DNA of 64,000 bases from Gammaproteobacteria bacterium (GCA_024235015.1 JACKNG010000004.1:62001-126000), one strand, 5' to 3'; shown: positions 51,930 to 61,031, counted from the stretch's first letter. The notes: a model not told the origin generated them from the sequence alone. Translations and numbers: made by a program.

Positions 51930-52081
51930 GCGATTCTCCGGAAACGGGGCGAACTCGACCAACCCAAGCTAACACCCGTGCCCGGGCTTGGCGTCCACCG
52001 AATGTAAATCTTCATGGCGTCAGTGTTGACGGGACGCGGCGCCGGCAGCGCCGCCGCGCGGGAGTCTACCATCCCGGCGCG

Positions 52082-54031
52082 TCAGGCCGGCGGCGATCGC
52101 TCGAGGAGGAGGTTGCCAGCGGTATCGACCGCCGCCGTCCAGCCCGGCGCGACCCAGGTGGTGGCGATGTCGTCGCACACGATGGCCGGCCCGTCCAGGC
52201 CGCCGCGGTCGGCGAGCGCCGCGCGCGCGTGCACCGGGTAGCGCGTGGCGAGGTCCGCCGCCAGGTCGCCGCCCGCCGCGGCGGCGGCGACCGCGGCCGT
52301 CGGTGCCGGGGCATCCAGCGCCACGCGCAGGTTGACGACCTCGATGGGCAGGTCGAGGCGATGACCGTAGCGCGCCTCGTGGGCTGCGTGGAAAGCCGTG
52401 GCGACCGCGCCCGCATCGGCCCACGACAGGGTGAGGGCGAAGGACTGCCCGGCGTAGCACACGTCGACCGCCACCGCCTGGCTCAAGGTTTCCCTGGCGT
52501 GGCCCTCGCGGGCCAGCGCGGCCAGGCCCGGTGCGGCGATCTCGGCCACCAGGGCGGCGACCTCGGCGGCGTCCAGTTCATCGAGCGCGCGCCGCACCGT
52601 GCGCGAGAGGCGGCGGCCCGGCCGCGCCACCACCATGCCCAGCGCCGACAGCACGCCGGCCGCGGTCGGCGCCAGCGCGCGGCGCATGCCGAGCGCCTCG
52701 GCCAGCGCGCAGACGTGCAGCCCCCCGGCGCCGCCGAAGGCGACCAGGGTGAAGTCGCGCGGGTCGATGCCACGTTCGACGGAGATCACGCGCAGGGCCT
52801 GCGCCATGTGCTCGTTGGCCATGGCGACGACGCCGGCCGCCGCCTCCTCGGCCGACAGGCCGCCGAGCGCGGTGCCGAGCAGGGCGAGCGCGGCGCGCGC
52901 GGCCGCGCCGTCCAGCACCACGCGGCCGCCGAGGCGCAGGCCGGCCGGCAACCGGCCGAGCACGACGTTGGCGTCGGTCACGGTCGCCGTCGTGCCGCCC
53001 TGGCCGTAGCAGGCGGGGCCCGGCGACGCGCCGGCCGACTGCGGGCCGACGTGCAGCACGCCGGCGGCATCCACGCTCGCCAGCGAACCGCCGCCGGCGC
53101 CGATGGTGTGCATGTCGACCATCGGCACGCCGACCGGGTAGCGCCCGATGCGGCCCTCGCTGGTCAGCGCGATGTCGCCATCGATCAGGGCGACGTCGGT
53201 CGAGGTGCCGCCCATGTCGAAGGTCAGGATGCGCGGATGGCCGGCGGCGGTGGCGACGTGGCGCGCACCGATGAGGCCGCCGGCCGGCCCCGACAACAGC
53301 AGGTTGACCGCGCGCCGCGCGGCATAGTCGGGCTCGGCCGTCACGCCCGAACTCTGCATCACGCCGAGCGGCGCCGGCGCGAGCTCGGCGGCGAGGCGTT
53401 CGAGGTAGCGGCGCATGACCGGGCCGGTGGTGGCGTTGAGCCAGGTCGCGATGCCGCGCTCGTACTCGCGCTGTTCGGGCAGCACCTCGCTCGAGCGCGT
53501 GACGAAGAGGGTCCCGGGAAGGGCCGCGGCGACCTGCCGCTCGAAGCGATCGTCGAGGAAGGAGAACAGCAGGCTGATGGCGACGGCCTGCGGCTCGAGC
53601 GTGCCGATGGTCTCGACCAGGCGCGCGAGTTCGGCCACGTCGATGGCCTCGATCACGCTGCCGTCGGCGGCCAGGCGCCCGCCGATTTCCAGGCACAGCT
53701 CGGGCGCTACCGGCGGCGGCTCGGGCAGCGGGCACAGCTCGTAGAGCGCGGGACGGGCCTGGCGGCCGATGGTGAGAGTGTCGGCGAAGCCGTGGTTGGT
53801 GACGAACACCGTGCGCGCGCCCTTGCCCTCGAGCAGGGTGTTGGTGGCCACCGTCGAGCCGTGCACGATGCGCGCCGTGGTGCGGTCGATACCGAGCGCG
53901 GCGAGGCCGGCGAGGATGGCCTGCTCGGGCGCCGCCGGGGTCGACAATTCCTTGTGCACGCGCAGGCGACCGTCGGCGACGACCACGAAGTCGGTGAAGG
54001 TGCCGCCGGTGTCGATGCCGATCAACTGCAT
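52082..54031 (-). CDS. hydantoinase/oxoprolinase family A-type protein (HyuA-like)
   Basis: A protein of 649 residues. The N-terminus has the ASKHA-like ATP motif GIDTGGTFTDFVV; later come HGSTVATNTLLEGKGA, LLSGPAGGLIGARHVA, TFDMGGTSTDVALIDG and AFGGAGGLHVCALAEALG. The family includes ATP-dependent hydantoinases, 5-oxoprolinases and acetone carboxylase beta subunits. These normally work with a B-type (HyuB) partner, and none is in the window. Substrate unknown. It is divergent from the ABC export genes. Confidence 0.9.
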   Translation of the reverse strand: MQLIGIDTGGTFTDFVVVADGRLRVHKELSTPAAPEQAILAGLAALGIDRTTARIVHGSTVATNTLLEGKGARTVFVTNHGFADTLTIGRQARPALYELCPLPEPPPVAPELCLEIGGRLAADGSVIEAIDVAELARLVETIGTLEPQAVAISLLFSFLDDRFERQVAAALPGTLFVTRSSEVLPEQREYERGIATWLNATTGPVMRRYLERLAAELAPAPLGVMQSSGVTAEPDYAARRAVNLLLSGPAGGLIGARHVATAAGHPRILTFDMGGTSTDVALIDGDIALTSEGRIGRYPVGVPMVDMHTIGAGGGSLASVDAAGVLHVGPQSAGASPGPACYGQGGTTATVTDANVVLGRLPAGLRLGGRVVLDGAAARAALALLGTALGGLSAEEAAAGVVAMANEHMAQALRVISVERGIDPRDFTLVAFGGAGGLHVCALAEALGMRRALAPTAAGVLSALGMVVARPGRRLSRTVRRALDELDAAEVAALVAEIAAPGLAALAREGHARETLSQAVAVDVCYAGQSFALTLSWADAGAVATAFHAAHEARYGHRLDLPIEVVNLRVALDAPAPTAAVAAAAAGGDLAADLATRYPVHARAALADRGGLDGPAIVCDDIATTWVAPGWTAAVDTAGNLLLERSPPA

Positions 54032-54109
54032 GGGGGCGGGATTATCGCCGCCGGTGCCGCGGCCGCGTCAACCGTCGCCGGTCGCTGGCCAGCCGCGGCA
54101 GGCTCACCA

Positions 54110-54115
54110 ATAATA
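54110..54115 (-). promoter_or_regulatory. candidate -10 element for the HyuA-like gene
   Basis: On the minus strand the bases read TATTAT, five of six matching the consensus, about 80 bases before the start at 54031, inside the 91-base divergent gap. No certain -35 element. Confidence 0.3.
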
Positions 54116-54122
54116 CCGGCCC

Positions 54123-55028
54123 ATGACGAACGAGGTGCTGCTCGAAGCCCGCGGCCTGGTGCGCCGCTACGGACGCCACGTCGCGCTCGCCGGCATCGAC
54201 CTCGTCCTGCGCCGCGGCGAAGTGCTCGGTTTCCTCGGTTTGAACGGGGCGGGCAAGAGCACGACCTTGCAGATCCTGGCCGGCGCGCTGGCGCCACACG
54301 CGGGGCGGGCTGCGATTGCCGGCCACGATCTCGCCCGACACCCGCGCGCGGCCCGCGCCGCCCTCGGCTACCTGCCCCAAGTGCCACCGGTCATCGATGA
54401 CATCCGCGTCGACGAATATCTCGAGCTGTGCGCCCGCCTGCAGGGCGTGGATCGCAGCGCACGACCTGCGGCACTGGCACGCGCCCGCGCGCGATGTGGC
54501 CTCGACGATGTCGGCGCGCGGTTGGTGCGCCACCTCTCGCAGGGGTACCGCCAGCGCCTGGGCCTGGCCCAGGCCATCGTCCACGATCCGGCCGTGCTGC
54601 TGCTCGACGAGCCGACCACCGGCCTCGACCCGGTACAGATCCGCGATGTCCGCGCGCTGGTCGCCGATCTCGGCCGCGACCATGCCGTGATCGTCTCCAG
54701 CCACATCCTCTCCGAGGTGCGCGCGCTGGCCAGCCGCGTCGTCATCCTGCATGCCGGGCGTATCGTCCACGACGGCGACAACCGGGCCACCGGCAGCGTG
54801 TGCCTGCGCACGGCGCGGCCGCTCGACCCGGCCGCGCTGCCCGCGGCGATGGCGCCAGTCGCCCTGCCCGACGGCCGCTGGCTGGTCAGCGGCATCGGTG
54901 ACGAGGACGACGTCGCCGCGCTGGCCAGCGCGGTAGTCGGCAGCGGCGCGGGCCTCACCGAACTGGTGCGCGACGCCGACGATCTCGAACGCCTGTTCAT
55001 GCAGCTCACCGCGGGCGCAGCCGCCTGA
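54123..55028 (+). CDS. ABC transporter ATP-binding protein (GldA-like)
   Basis: A protein of 301 residues of the ABC-2 exporter type. Walker A GLNGAGKST (39-47), Q-loop in LGYLPQVPP, signature LSQGYRQRLGLAQ (Gln in the second Gly position of LSGGQ), Walker B AVLLLDEPTTGLDP and switch His in SSHIL. The last 80 residues form a small C-terminal domain. It is the first gene of a three-gene set with an ABC-2 permease and a GldG-like protein; the same trio in Bacteroidota serves gliding, and elsewhere is uncharacterised. Confidence 0.94.
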   Translation: MTNEVLLEARGLVRRYGRHVALAGIDLVLRRGEVLGFLGLNGAGKSTTLQILAGALAPHAGRAAIAGHDLARHPRAARAALGYLPQVPPVIDDIRVDEYLELCARLQGVDRSARPAALARARARCGLDDVGARLVRHLSQGYRQRLGLAQAIVHDPAVLLLDEPTTGLDPVQIRDVRALVADLGRDHAVIVSSHILSEVRALASRVVILHAGRIVHDGDNRATGSVCLRTARPLDPAALPAAMAPVALPDGRWLVSGIGDEDDVAALASAVVGSGAGLTELVRDADDLERLFMQLTAGAAA

Positions 55029-55771
55029 TGCGCGCGGCCCTGGCCCTGGCCGCGAGCGAGACGCGGCGGCTCTACCGCAGCCCGCTGGCGTGGCTGCTGC
55101 TGGCGCTCGGCGAGGGCTTCATGGCCGTGGTCTTCATGCTGCTGGTGGTGCGCTACCTCGAGCACGAGAGCGAGTTGCGGCAGATCGGCGTCACCGGCGC
55201 CGTGCTGGTGCGCTATTTCGCCAGCGCCGAGCTCGGCGCGCTGTTCGCCCTGCCGCTCGTGACCATGGGCATCCTGGCCGGCGATCGGGCGAGCGGGCTG
55301 TTGCGCTTCCTCTACGCGACGCCGCTGTCGTCGAGCGGCCTCGTCCTCGGCAAGCTGCTCGGCGTGTTGAGCCTGGCGGGCGCCTACGTCGCGCTCGCCG
55401 CGATCATTCCCGCCACCCTGTTCTGGGGCACCGCGGTCGATCCCGGCGTGTACGCCGCCAACGTCCTCGGCCTCGCGCTCTTCACCCTGCTGCACGCCTG
55501 CCTGGGGCTGCTCGCCTCGGCCCTGACCCGCGTGCCACTGGCGGCCGGCATCGGCGCGCTGACGGTGTCGCTGCTGCTGTGGTTCGCCGATTGGGCGCGG
55601 CGCCTCGACCCGGATGCCGCCGTCATCGGCGGCTGGTCGAGCCTGAGCCGCCTGCGCGGGTTCAGCGCCGGCCTGGTGTCGAGCGCCGACGTCGCCTGGT
55701 TCGTCGTCACGAGCCTCGCCTGCCTCGCGCTCGCCGTGGCCTGGCTCGACTGCGAGCGTCGCCTGCCGTGA
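55028..55771 (+). CDS. ABC-2 type permease (GldF-like)
   Basis: A protein of 247 residues with about six hydrophobic helices (about 18-42, 56-80, 95-125, 130-152, 158-180, 215-235). It starts on the last base of the ATPase stop (TGATG), and its own stop overlaps the next GTG start. It contains the pattern ERASGLLRFLYATPLSSSGLVLGKLLG-type loop (GDRASGLLRFLYATPLSS), typical of permeases whose partner is NosF/GldA-like. Substrate unknown. Confidence 0.92.
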   Translation: MRAALALAASETRRLYRSPLAWLLLALGEGFMAVVFMLLVVRYLEHESELRQIGVTGAVLVRYFASAELGALFALPLVTMGILAGDRASGLLRFLYATPLSSSGLVLGKLLGVLSLAGAYVALAAIIPATLFWGTAVDPGVYAANVLGLALFTLLHACLGLLASALTRVPLAAGIGALTVSLLLWFADWARRLDPDAAVIGGWSSLSRLRGFSAGLVSSADVAWFVVTSLACLALAVAWLDCERRLP

Positions 55772-57120
55772 GCGCGCCGGCATCGCCCCGCCTGTACGAG
55801 CGCCTGCGCGCGCCGCTCCGGCGTTGCCTCCTGGTCACGCTGATCGTCACCGCCACGGCGGTCGTCGTCGCTTTCGCCGATCGTCACGACCAGTTCGTCG
55901 ACGTCTCGCGTGACGCGCGCAGCTCGCTCGACGCCAAGAGCCTGGAGGTGCTGGGCCTGCTCGGGGCGCCGGTCACGGTGACCGCGGTGCTGCCGCGGGA
56001 TCACGCCGTGGCGCCCGCCATCGAGGCCTTCTTCGCCCGCTACCAGCGCGCCTACCCGGCGCTCACGCTCGACTTCCTCGACCCGCGCCGGGAACTCGAG
56101 GCGGCGCGTCGCCTGGGCGCCAACCTCGGCGAGATCGTCATCGCCTACCAGGGGCGTCGCGAACACCTCACGCGCATCGACGAGAGCACCGTGACCAACG
56201 CCCTGGCACGCCTGCTGCGCGGCGGCGATCGCTTCGTCACGGTGCTCGCGGCCAACGGCGAGCGCCGCGCGACGCGCGAGGGTAACCGCGACATTTCGCG
56301 CTTCGCCGCCACCCTCGGTGAGCGCGGACTGGCCGTGCGCGAGTTCGCCTTGGGGACGATCGACGACGTGCCCGCCAATACCGCCGTGCTGGTCATCGCC
56401 TCGCCGCGCTCGGCCTACAGCCTGCGCGAACTCGAGGCCATCGAGCGCTACGTCGCCGCCGGCGGCAACCTGCTGTGGCTGGCCGAGCCGGACCAGCCAC
56501 CCGGCCTCGCCGCGCTGGCGCGTTCGCTCGGCGTCGAATTCCTGCCCGGCACGGTGGTCGACCCGCTCGGCCTGACCCGTCTCGGCAACCCGGCCTACGC
56601 GGTCGCCGTCGAACATCCGCAACACCCGGTGTTCGACGGCTTCGACCAGACCCTGGCCTTCCCCTACGCGGCAGCGCTCGCCGCCACCCCCAACGCCGGC
56701 TGGGACGCGACCACCCTCGCCCACACCGCGGCCGAAGCCTGGACCGAGACCGGGCCGTTCGAGGGCAACGTCGGTTACGACGGCGGCGACGAGATCCAGG
56801 GCGAGCTCATCCTGGCGCTGGCGCTGACCCGCTCACGCGACGACGGCACCACCCAGCGTGTCGTGGTGGTGGGCGACGGTGACGCCTTCTCCAACGCCTA
56901 CGTCGACAACCTCGGCAACCGCGAATTCGGCCGCCGCCTGGTCGAGTGGCTGGCCGAGGACGACGCCCTGGTCGACCTCCAGGTCGAGGCCGTACCGGAC
57001 GGCCTGCTCGATCTCGAGATGTGGGCACGCATGGCCATCTTCGTCTTCTTCGGACTCGCCCTGCCGGCGTTCCTGCTCGCCAACGGCGCCCTCATCGCCT
57101 GGCGCCGCCGCCATGCCTGA
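55768..57120 (+). CDS. GldG-like ABC-associated auxiliary protein
   Basis: A protein of 450 residues starting with GTG, overlapping the permease stop (GTGA). Anchored at both ends: one helix at about 17-36 and one near the C-terminus (about 420-443), with a large extracytoplasmic domain between. That domain belongs to the ABC-type uncharacterised auxiliary (GldG) family: SLDAKSLEVLGLLGAPVTV near the start and a GATase-like fold (VLVIASPRSAYSLRELEAIE, YVAAGGNLLWLAEP). It likely works with the ABC pair. The end overlaps mutM by 8 bases. Confidence 0.87.
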   Translation: MSAPASPRLYERLRAPLRRCLLVTLIVTATAVVVAFADRHDQFVDVSRDARSSLDAKSLEVLGLLGAPVTVTAVLPRDHAVAPAIEAFFARYQRAYPALTLDFLDPRRELEAARRLGANLGEIVIAYQGRREHLTRIDESTVTNALARLLRGGDRFVTVLAANGERRATREGNRDISRFAATLGERGLAVREFALGTIDDVPANTAVLVIASPRSAYSLRELEAIERYVAAGGNLLWLAEPDQPPGLAALARSLGVEFLPGTVVDPLGLTRLGNPAYAVAVEHPQHPVFDGFDQTLAFPYAAALAATPNAGWDATTLAHTAAEAWTETGPFEGNVGYDGGDEIQGELILALALTRSRDDGTTQRVVVVGDGDAFSNAYVDNLGNREFGRRLVEWLAEDDALVDLQVEAVPDGLLDLEMWARMAIFVFFGLALPAFLLANGALIAWRRRHA

Positions 57121-57928
57121 GCTGCCCGAGGTCGAAACCACCCGCCGCGGCGTCGCGCCCCTGCTCGAGGGGCGCCGCGTCGTGACCGTCGCGGTGCGCG
57201 AACCGCGCCTGCGCCAGCCGGTGCCGGCGGCGTTGCCGGCCTTGCTCGAGGGCCGCCGCCTGCGCACGGTCGCCCGCCGCGCCAAGTACCTCTTGTTCGA
57301 CTTCGGCGACGGCACGCTGCTGGTCCATCTCGGCATGTCGGGATCGCTGCGCGTGGTACCACGCCGGGCGCCCCTCCTGCCCCACGATCACGTCGAGCTC
57401 GATTTCGGCCCGCGCCACTGCCTGCGCCTGCGCGACCCGCGACGCTTCGGCCTGATGCTATGGACGATGGACGATCCCCTGACCCACCCGCTGCTGGCCC
57501 ACCTCGGCCCCGAGCCCTTCGACACGGCGTTCGACGTCGACTACCTGGCGACGCTCGCCCATGGCCGGCGCGGCGCGGTGAAGAACTTCATCATGGATGC
57601 GCACGTCGTCGTCGGCGTCGGCAACATCTACGCCAGCGAGGCGCTGTTCCGTGCCGGCATCCATCCCGTGCGCGCCGCCGGGCGAGTCAGCCGGGCGCGT
57701 TACCGATCCTTGATCGGGCACGTGCGCGAGGTGCTCGGCGAAGCCATCGAAGCCGGCGGCACGACCCTGCGCGATTTCATGCGTAACGACGGCGAGCCCG
57801 GCTACTTCCGCCACAACCTCAAGGTCTACGGTCGCGCCGGTGAGCCCTGCACGGGTTGTGGTGAGGCCGTGCGCCAGCGCGTCATCGGCCAGCGTTCGAG
57901 CTTCTTCTGTCCACGCTGTCAGCGCTGA
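57113..57928 (+). CDS. mutM: formamidopyrimidine-DNA glycosylase
   Basis: A protein of 271 residues that excises 8-oxoguanine and Fapy lesions. The N-terminus MPELPEVETTRRG gives the catalytic Pro2 and Glu3. The conserved Lys is in ARRAKYLLFDF; the HhH-like block is MDAHVVVGVGNIYASEALF; the zinc finger is C-x2-C...C-x2-C at the C-terminus (PCTGCGEAV and FFCPRCQ). Length is normal. It overlaps the gldG-like gene by 8 bases, which is unusual for a repair gene and implies co-expression. Confidence 0.97.
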   Translation: MPELPEVETTRRGVAPLLEGRRVVTVAVREPRLRQPVPAALPALLEGRRLRTVARRAKYLLFDFGDGTLLVHLGMSGSLRVVPRRAPLLPHDHVELDFGPRHCLRLRDPRRFGLMLWTMDDPLTHPLLAHLGPEPFDTAFDVDYLATLAHGRRGAVKNFIMDAHVVVGVGNIYASEALFRAGIHPVRAAGRVSRARYRSLIGHVREVLGEAIEAGGTTLRDFMRNDGEPGYFRHNLKVYGRAGEPCTGCGEAVRQRVIGQRSSFFCPRCQR

Positions 57929-57934
57929 TCAATC

Positions 57935-58016
57935 AACGGGGACAGTCTACTTTTCGCCGTCTCCGCCCACGGCCGCAGACAGACCTCCGTAGGGCGAAAA
58001 GTAGACTGTCCCCGTT
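57935..58016. repeat. 82-bp palindromic element: perfect 24-bp inverted repeat
   Basis: The left arm (57935-57958, starting AACGGGGACAGTCTAC) and right arm (57993-58016) are exact reverse complements, flanking a 34-base loop. It sits between the convergent mutM and ggt genes. The motif GGGGACAGTCTACTTTT resembles the terminal sequences of REP/RAYT-type elements in many proteobacteria (from memory). It may be a non-autonomous mobile remnant and could act as a bidirectional terminator. Confidence 0.85.
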
Positions 58017-58033
58017 ACCCCTCCTTACGAACC

Positions 58034-59725
58034 TCACGGCCAGACGTCGGCGCCGCCCTCGCCGCGTGGATCGCTCGCCGCCTCGACCTTGCCGCTGGCG
58101 CGATCCCACAGGATCGCCTGCATGTTGCCGTAGTTGCGGCCGACTTCGCTCAGGGTGTGGCCGCGCGCGGTGAGTGCCGCGGCGAGTTCGGCGGACAGCC
58201 CGCCGGCCTCGTATTGCACGACGTCGGGCAGGTACTGGTGGTGGTAACGCGGTGCGGCGACCCAGTCCGTCGGCGGCTTGCCGGCCGCGAACTCGAGCAC
58301 GCCGATGAGAACCATGGAAATGATGCGGCTGCCGCCCGGCGTGCCGAGGATGCCGATCCGCGTCGGGCCCTCGACGAAGGTCGGCGTCATGCTCGACAAG
58401 GGTCGCTTGTGCGGGGCGACCGAATTGGCGCCGGCCCCGACCAGGCCGTAGGTGTTGGGGGTCAGCGGGGCGGCCGAGAAGTCGTCCATCTCGTTGTTCA
58501 GCACGACCCCGGTGCCGGGCGGCATCACCGTCGAGCCGAACGGGGTGTTGATGCTGAGCGTGGCCGCAACGCGGTTGCCGGCGGCGTCGATGACGGAAAA
58601 ATGGGTGGTGTCGCGGCCCTCGGGCTTGGCCCCGACCGGCGGCAGGCTGCTGCTGGGGGTGGCGTGGTCGAGGGTGAGGTCGCGCGCCAGCCAGTCGGCA
58701 TAGTCCTTGTCGATCAGGTGGGCGACCGGGATGTCGGTGAAATCGGGATCGCCGAGGAAATCGGCGCGATCGCGGTACGCGCGGCGCATCGCCTCGATGA
58801 CGACGTGCAGGCGCGTCGCTTCGTCGAGCGCGGCCAGGTCGTAGCGCTCGAGGATGTTGAGCGCCTCCAGCAGCACGATGCCGCCCGACGACGGCGGCGG
58901 CGCGGAGACCACGCGGATGTCGTGGTACCGGCCGACGATCGGTGGCCGTTCGCGCACCTCGTAGGTGGCCAGGTCGTCCAGGCTCCAGATGCCGCCGGCG
59001 GCGTTCGCGCCCGCGACCAGGCGCTGCGCGATCTCGCCGCGGTAGAAGCTCTCGGCGTCGTCGGCGGCGATGCTCGCGAGCGTCGCGGCGAGATCCGGTT
59101 GCACGATGCGCGTGCCCGGTGCCGGCGCCTCGCCGTCGACCAGGAACACCGCGTCGGCAGTACCGGAGGCACGCAGGGCCGCGGCCCGGTAGCCGGCCAT
59201 CATGGCGTAACGCGGACCGGTCTCGAAGCCTTCGCGCGCCAGGCGGATGGCCGGGGCCAGCGAACGGGCCAGATCGAGCTTGCCGTACTGGTGGGCGAGG
59301 TGGACCAGTGCGGCAGGCAGGCCGGGAATACCGGCGGCGAGGCCGCCGTTCAGGGAGCGCTCGCGCACGAACTCGCCGTGTTCGTCGAGGAACATGTCGG
59401 CCGTGGCCGCGGCCGGCGCCGTCTCGCGCGCGTCGATGAAATGCTCAGCACCGTCCGCGGCCCGATGCAGGAGGAAGAACGCACCGCCACCGAGGCCCGA
59501 GCTGTAGGGCTCGACCACGGCCAGCGCCGCGGCGACCGCCACCGCGGCATCGAAGGCGTTGCCACCCGCTTCGAGCACTTCGCGCCCCGCCGCCGTCGCG
59601 TCGGGATGGGCCGAGGCGATGGCATTCGCCCCGGGCGCGGTTTCGAGTGCGGCCAGTGGCCAGGTGAGCAGCGCGGCCAGTGCCGCGGCGAGGAACTTGA
59701 GCCAGGTTCGTCTCGACATGTTCAT
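58034..59725 (-). CDS. ggt: gamma-glutamyltransferase
   Basis: An exported proenzyme of 563 residues. Residues 1-26 are a signal peptide (SRRTWLKFLAAALAALLTWP; a Tat-like RR is present but the motif is incomplete). The N-terminal half carries the large subunit; autocatalytic cleavage occurs at the Thr of GRDTTHFSVIDAAG, giving the nucleophile. Later motifs NNEMDDFS, SSMTPTFVEG and GTPGGSRII are typical. It cleaves glutathione and gamma-glutamyl peptides in the periplasm. The start overlaps the fdx stop by 4 bases. Confidence 0.95.
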   Translation of the reverse strand: MNMSRRTWLKFLAAALAALLTWPLAALETAPGANAIASAHPDATAAGREVLEAGGNAFDAAVAVAAALAVVEPYSSGLGGGAFFLLHRAADGAEHFIDARETAPAAATADMFLDEHGEFVRERSLNGGLAAGIPGLPAALVHLAHQYGKLDLARSLAPAIRLAREGFETGPRYAMMAGYRAAALRASGTADAVFLVDGEAPAPGTRIVQPDLAATLASIAADDAESFYRGEIAQRLVAGANAAGGIWSLDDLATYEVRERPPIVGRYHDIRVVSAPPPSSGGIVLLEALNILERYDLAALDEATRLHVVIEAMRRAYRDRADFLGDPDFTDIPVAHLIDKDYADWLARDLTLDHATPSSSLPPVGAKPEGRDTTHFSVIDAAGNRVAATLSINTPFGSTVMPPGTGVVLNNEMDDFSAAPLTPNTYGLVGAGANSVAPHKRPLSSMTPTFVEGPTRIGILGTPGGSRIISMVLIGVLEFAAGKPPTDWVAAPRYHHQYLPDVVQYEAGGLSAELAAALTARGHTLSEVGRNYGNMQAILWDRASGKVEAASDPRGEGGADVWP

Positions 59726-59985
59726 TCGTTCTCCGTGCCGATCGCCATCAGGCGGGCGTACTTGGCCAGCAGCGTCGCGCGATCCTCGACGTGCGCGGGA
59801 TCGCTCGGAATGCAATCGACCGGGCACACCTGCACGCACTGCGGTTCGTCGAAGTGACCGACGCACTCGGTGCACTTGTTCGGATCGATCAGGTAGTGAA
59901 CACCGCCATCGTAGATGGCGCCGTTCGGACATTCCGGTTCGCAGACATCACAGTTGATGCACTGGTCGGTGATCTTGAGCGCCAT
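59722..59985 (-). CDS. fdx: 2[4Fe-4S] ferredoxin, YfhL/Alvin type
   Basis: A protein of 87 residues. Cys ligands: C9, C12, C15 and C58 for one cluster, and C19, C38, C41, C50 and C54 region for the other. The insertion between C41 and C50 and the C-terminal helix (about 65-85) are typical of the Allochromatium vinosum type. It transfers electrons at low potential in the cytoplasm. It follows coaD, the usual position in Gammaproteobacteria. Confidence 0.95.
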   Translation of the reverse strand: MALKITDQCINCDVCEPECPNGAIYDGGVHYLIDPNKCTECVGHFDEPQCVQVCPVDCIPSDPAHVEDRATLLAKYARLMAIGTENE

Positions 59986-60018
59986 GGCCCGATGCGTGCG
60001 GACGCCGCGAGGCGGCGC

Positions 60019-60510
60019 CTATTTCTTGTGGCGCACCAGGCGCTCGTCGAGGACCTGCTTGATGCGCGGGTGGACGAAATCGGAGATGTCACCGCCCAAG
60101 GTCGCGATTTCGCGGACCAGCGAGGAAGAGATGTAGGTGTACTTCTCCGACGTCGGCAGGAACACCGTGTCGCATTCCGGCATGAGCTTGCGGTTCATGC
60201 CGGCGAGCTGGAACTCGTATTCGAAATCGGTCACCGCGCGCAGCCCGCGCAACACCACCGACGCACCCTCGGCGCGCGCGAAATCGACCATCAGGCCGTC
60301 GAAGCGCTTGACCTCGACGTTGCCGTACTCGGCGAGGATCTCGCGCGCCAGTTCGACCCGCTCGTCAGCCGAGAACACCGTCTTCTTCGAGGTGCTGCCG
60401 GCCACGGCGAGAATGAGCCTGTCGAACAACGGCGCACCGCGCGAGACGATGTCGGTATGGCCCAGCGTGATCGGATCGAAAGTGCCGGGATAGATTGCGG
60501 TGACGGCCAA
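60019..60510 (-). CDS. coaD: phosphopantetheine adenylyltransferase
   Basis: A protein of 163 residues, fourth step of CoA synthesis. The nucleotidyl transferase motif is IYPGTFDPITLGH (with T/HxGH), followed by VVLRGLRAVTDFEYE and the ATP-binding block TYISSSLVREIA. Typical length. It lies 33 bases upstream of fdx. In related genomes rsmD is directly upstream; here a 521-base repeat-containing gap intervenes. Confidence 0.97.
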   Translation of the reverse strand: MAVTAIYPGTFDPITLGHTDIVSRGAPLFDRLILAVAGSTSKKTVFSADERVELAREILAEYGNVEVKRFDGLMVDFARAEGASVVLRGLRAVTDFEYEFQLAGMNRKLMPECDTVFLPTSEKYTYISSSLVREIATLGGDISDFVHPRIKQVLDERLVRHKK

Positions 60511-61031
60511 CGTGATGTCCTGCTTGCGCGGCGCGGCGTACGCGCCGGGATTGAACGGGCGGCCATTCTAGCCCGGATTTCCCGCCTGTGTTCGCTGCGC
60601 GGCCATCGCCATGCCCCCGGGGCGGCGCATGCGGAACGGCTGGCGACGGCGGCAGTCTCGCGCGTCCGTCGAGGCGACAGTGGCGGCTGCGACGTGGACC
60701 CGCGCGCGGAACAGGGCGGGCCGTGACGCCGGTATTCAGGACCAACCGTGTGGCTATTCAACGAGACTCCGCGCGTCGCGGTCGCGGCGTCAACGCCCAA
60801 GCGGGCGTCGGGGATCCGATCGGCTGCTGAAAGACTGCTGCAGAGGCCATCGGCTGCGTTACCCGCTACTCCGGGCATCCTGCCCTTCGCCCTGCGGGCC
60901 GGCCTGACGGCCGGTCAATTTCGCTCCCGGCGTCGTGTCGCCTGCGCGCCGCATTGACACCAGTAACCGCCGCTGCTCGGCTCGCGCGCACCTTGCAACT
61001 GGCCTTCCTCGCGACGCTTTTCACCAGCCTG
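60511..61031. other. 521-base gap between rsmD and coaD; no gene seen
   Basis: Open frames here are short and Arg-rich, with no ribosome site or family motif. The right-hand part (60822-61029) is a candidate repeat element. The left-hand part (60511-60820) holds the presumed coaD promoter and nothing else recognised. Confidence 0.6.
60822..61029. repeat. candidate intergenic element with imperfect inverted ends
   Basis: GGCTGCTGAAAGA (60822-60834) and CTTTTCACCAGCC (61017-61029) match as reverse complements at 10 of 13 positions. The interior (CTCCGGGCATCCTGCCCTTC, about 60869) looks like a multicopy intergenic repeat seen in other high-GC proteobacteria, from memory. It begins 2 bases after the rsmD stop. 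Confidence 0.4.

Noticed and set aside
52229..54400. A 723-codon plus-strand open frame opposite the HyuA-like gene
   Set aside because: Antisense shadow; it also runs into the start of the ABC ATPase in another frame.
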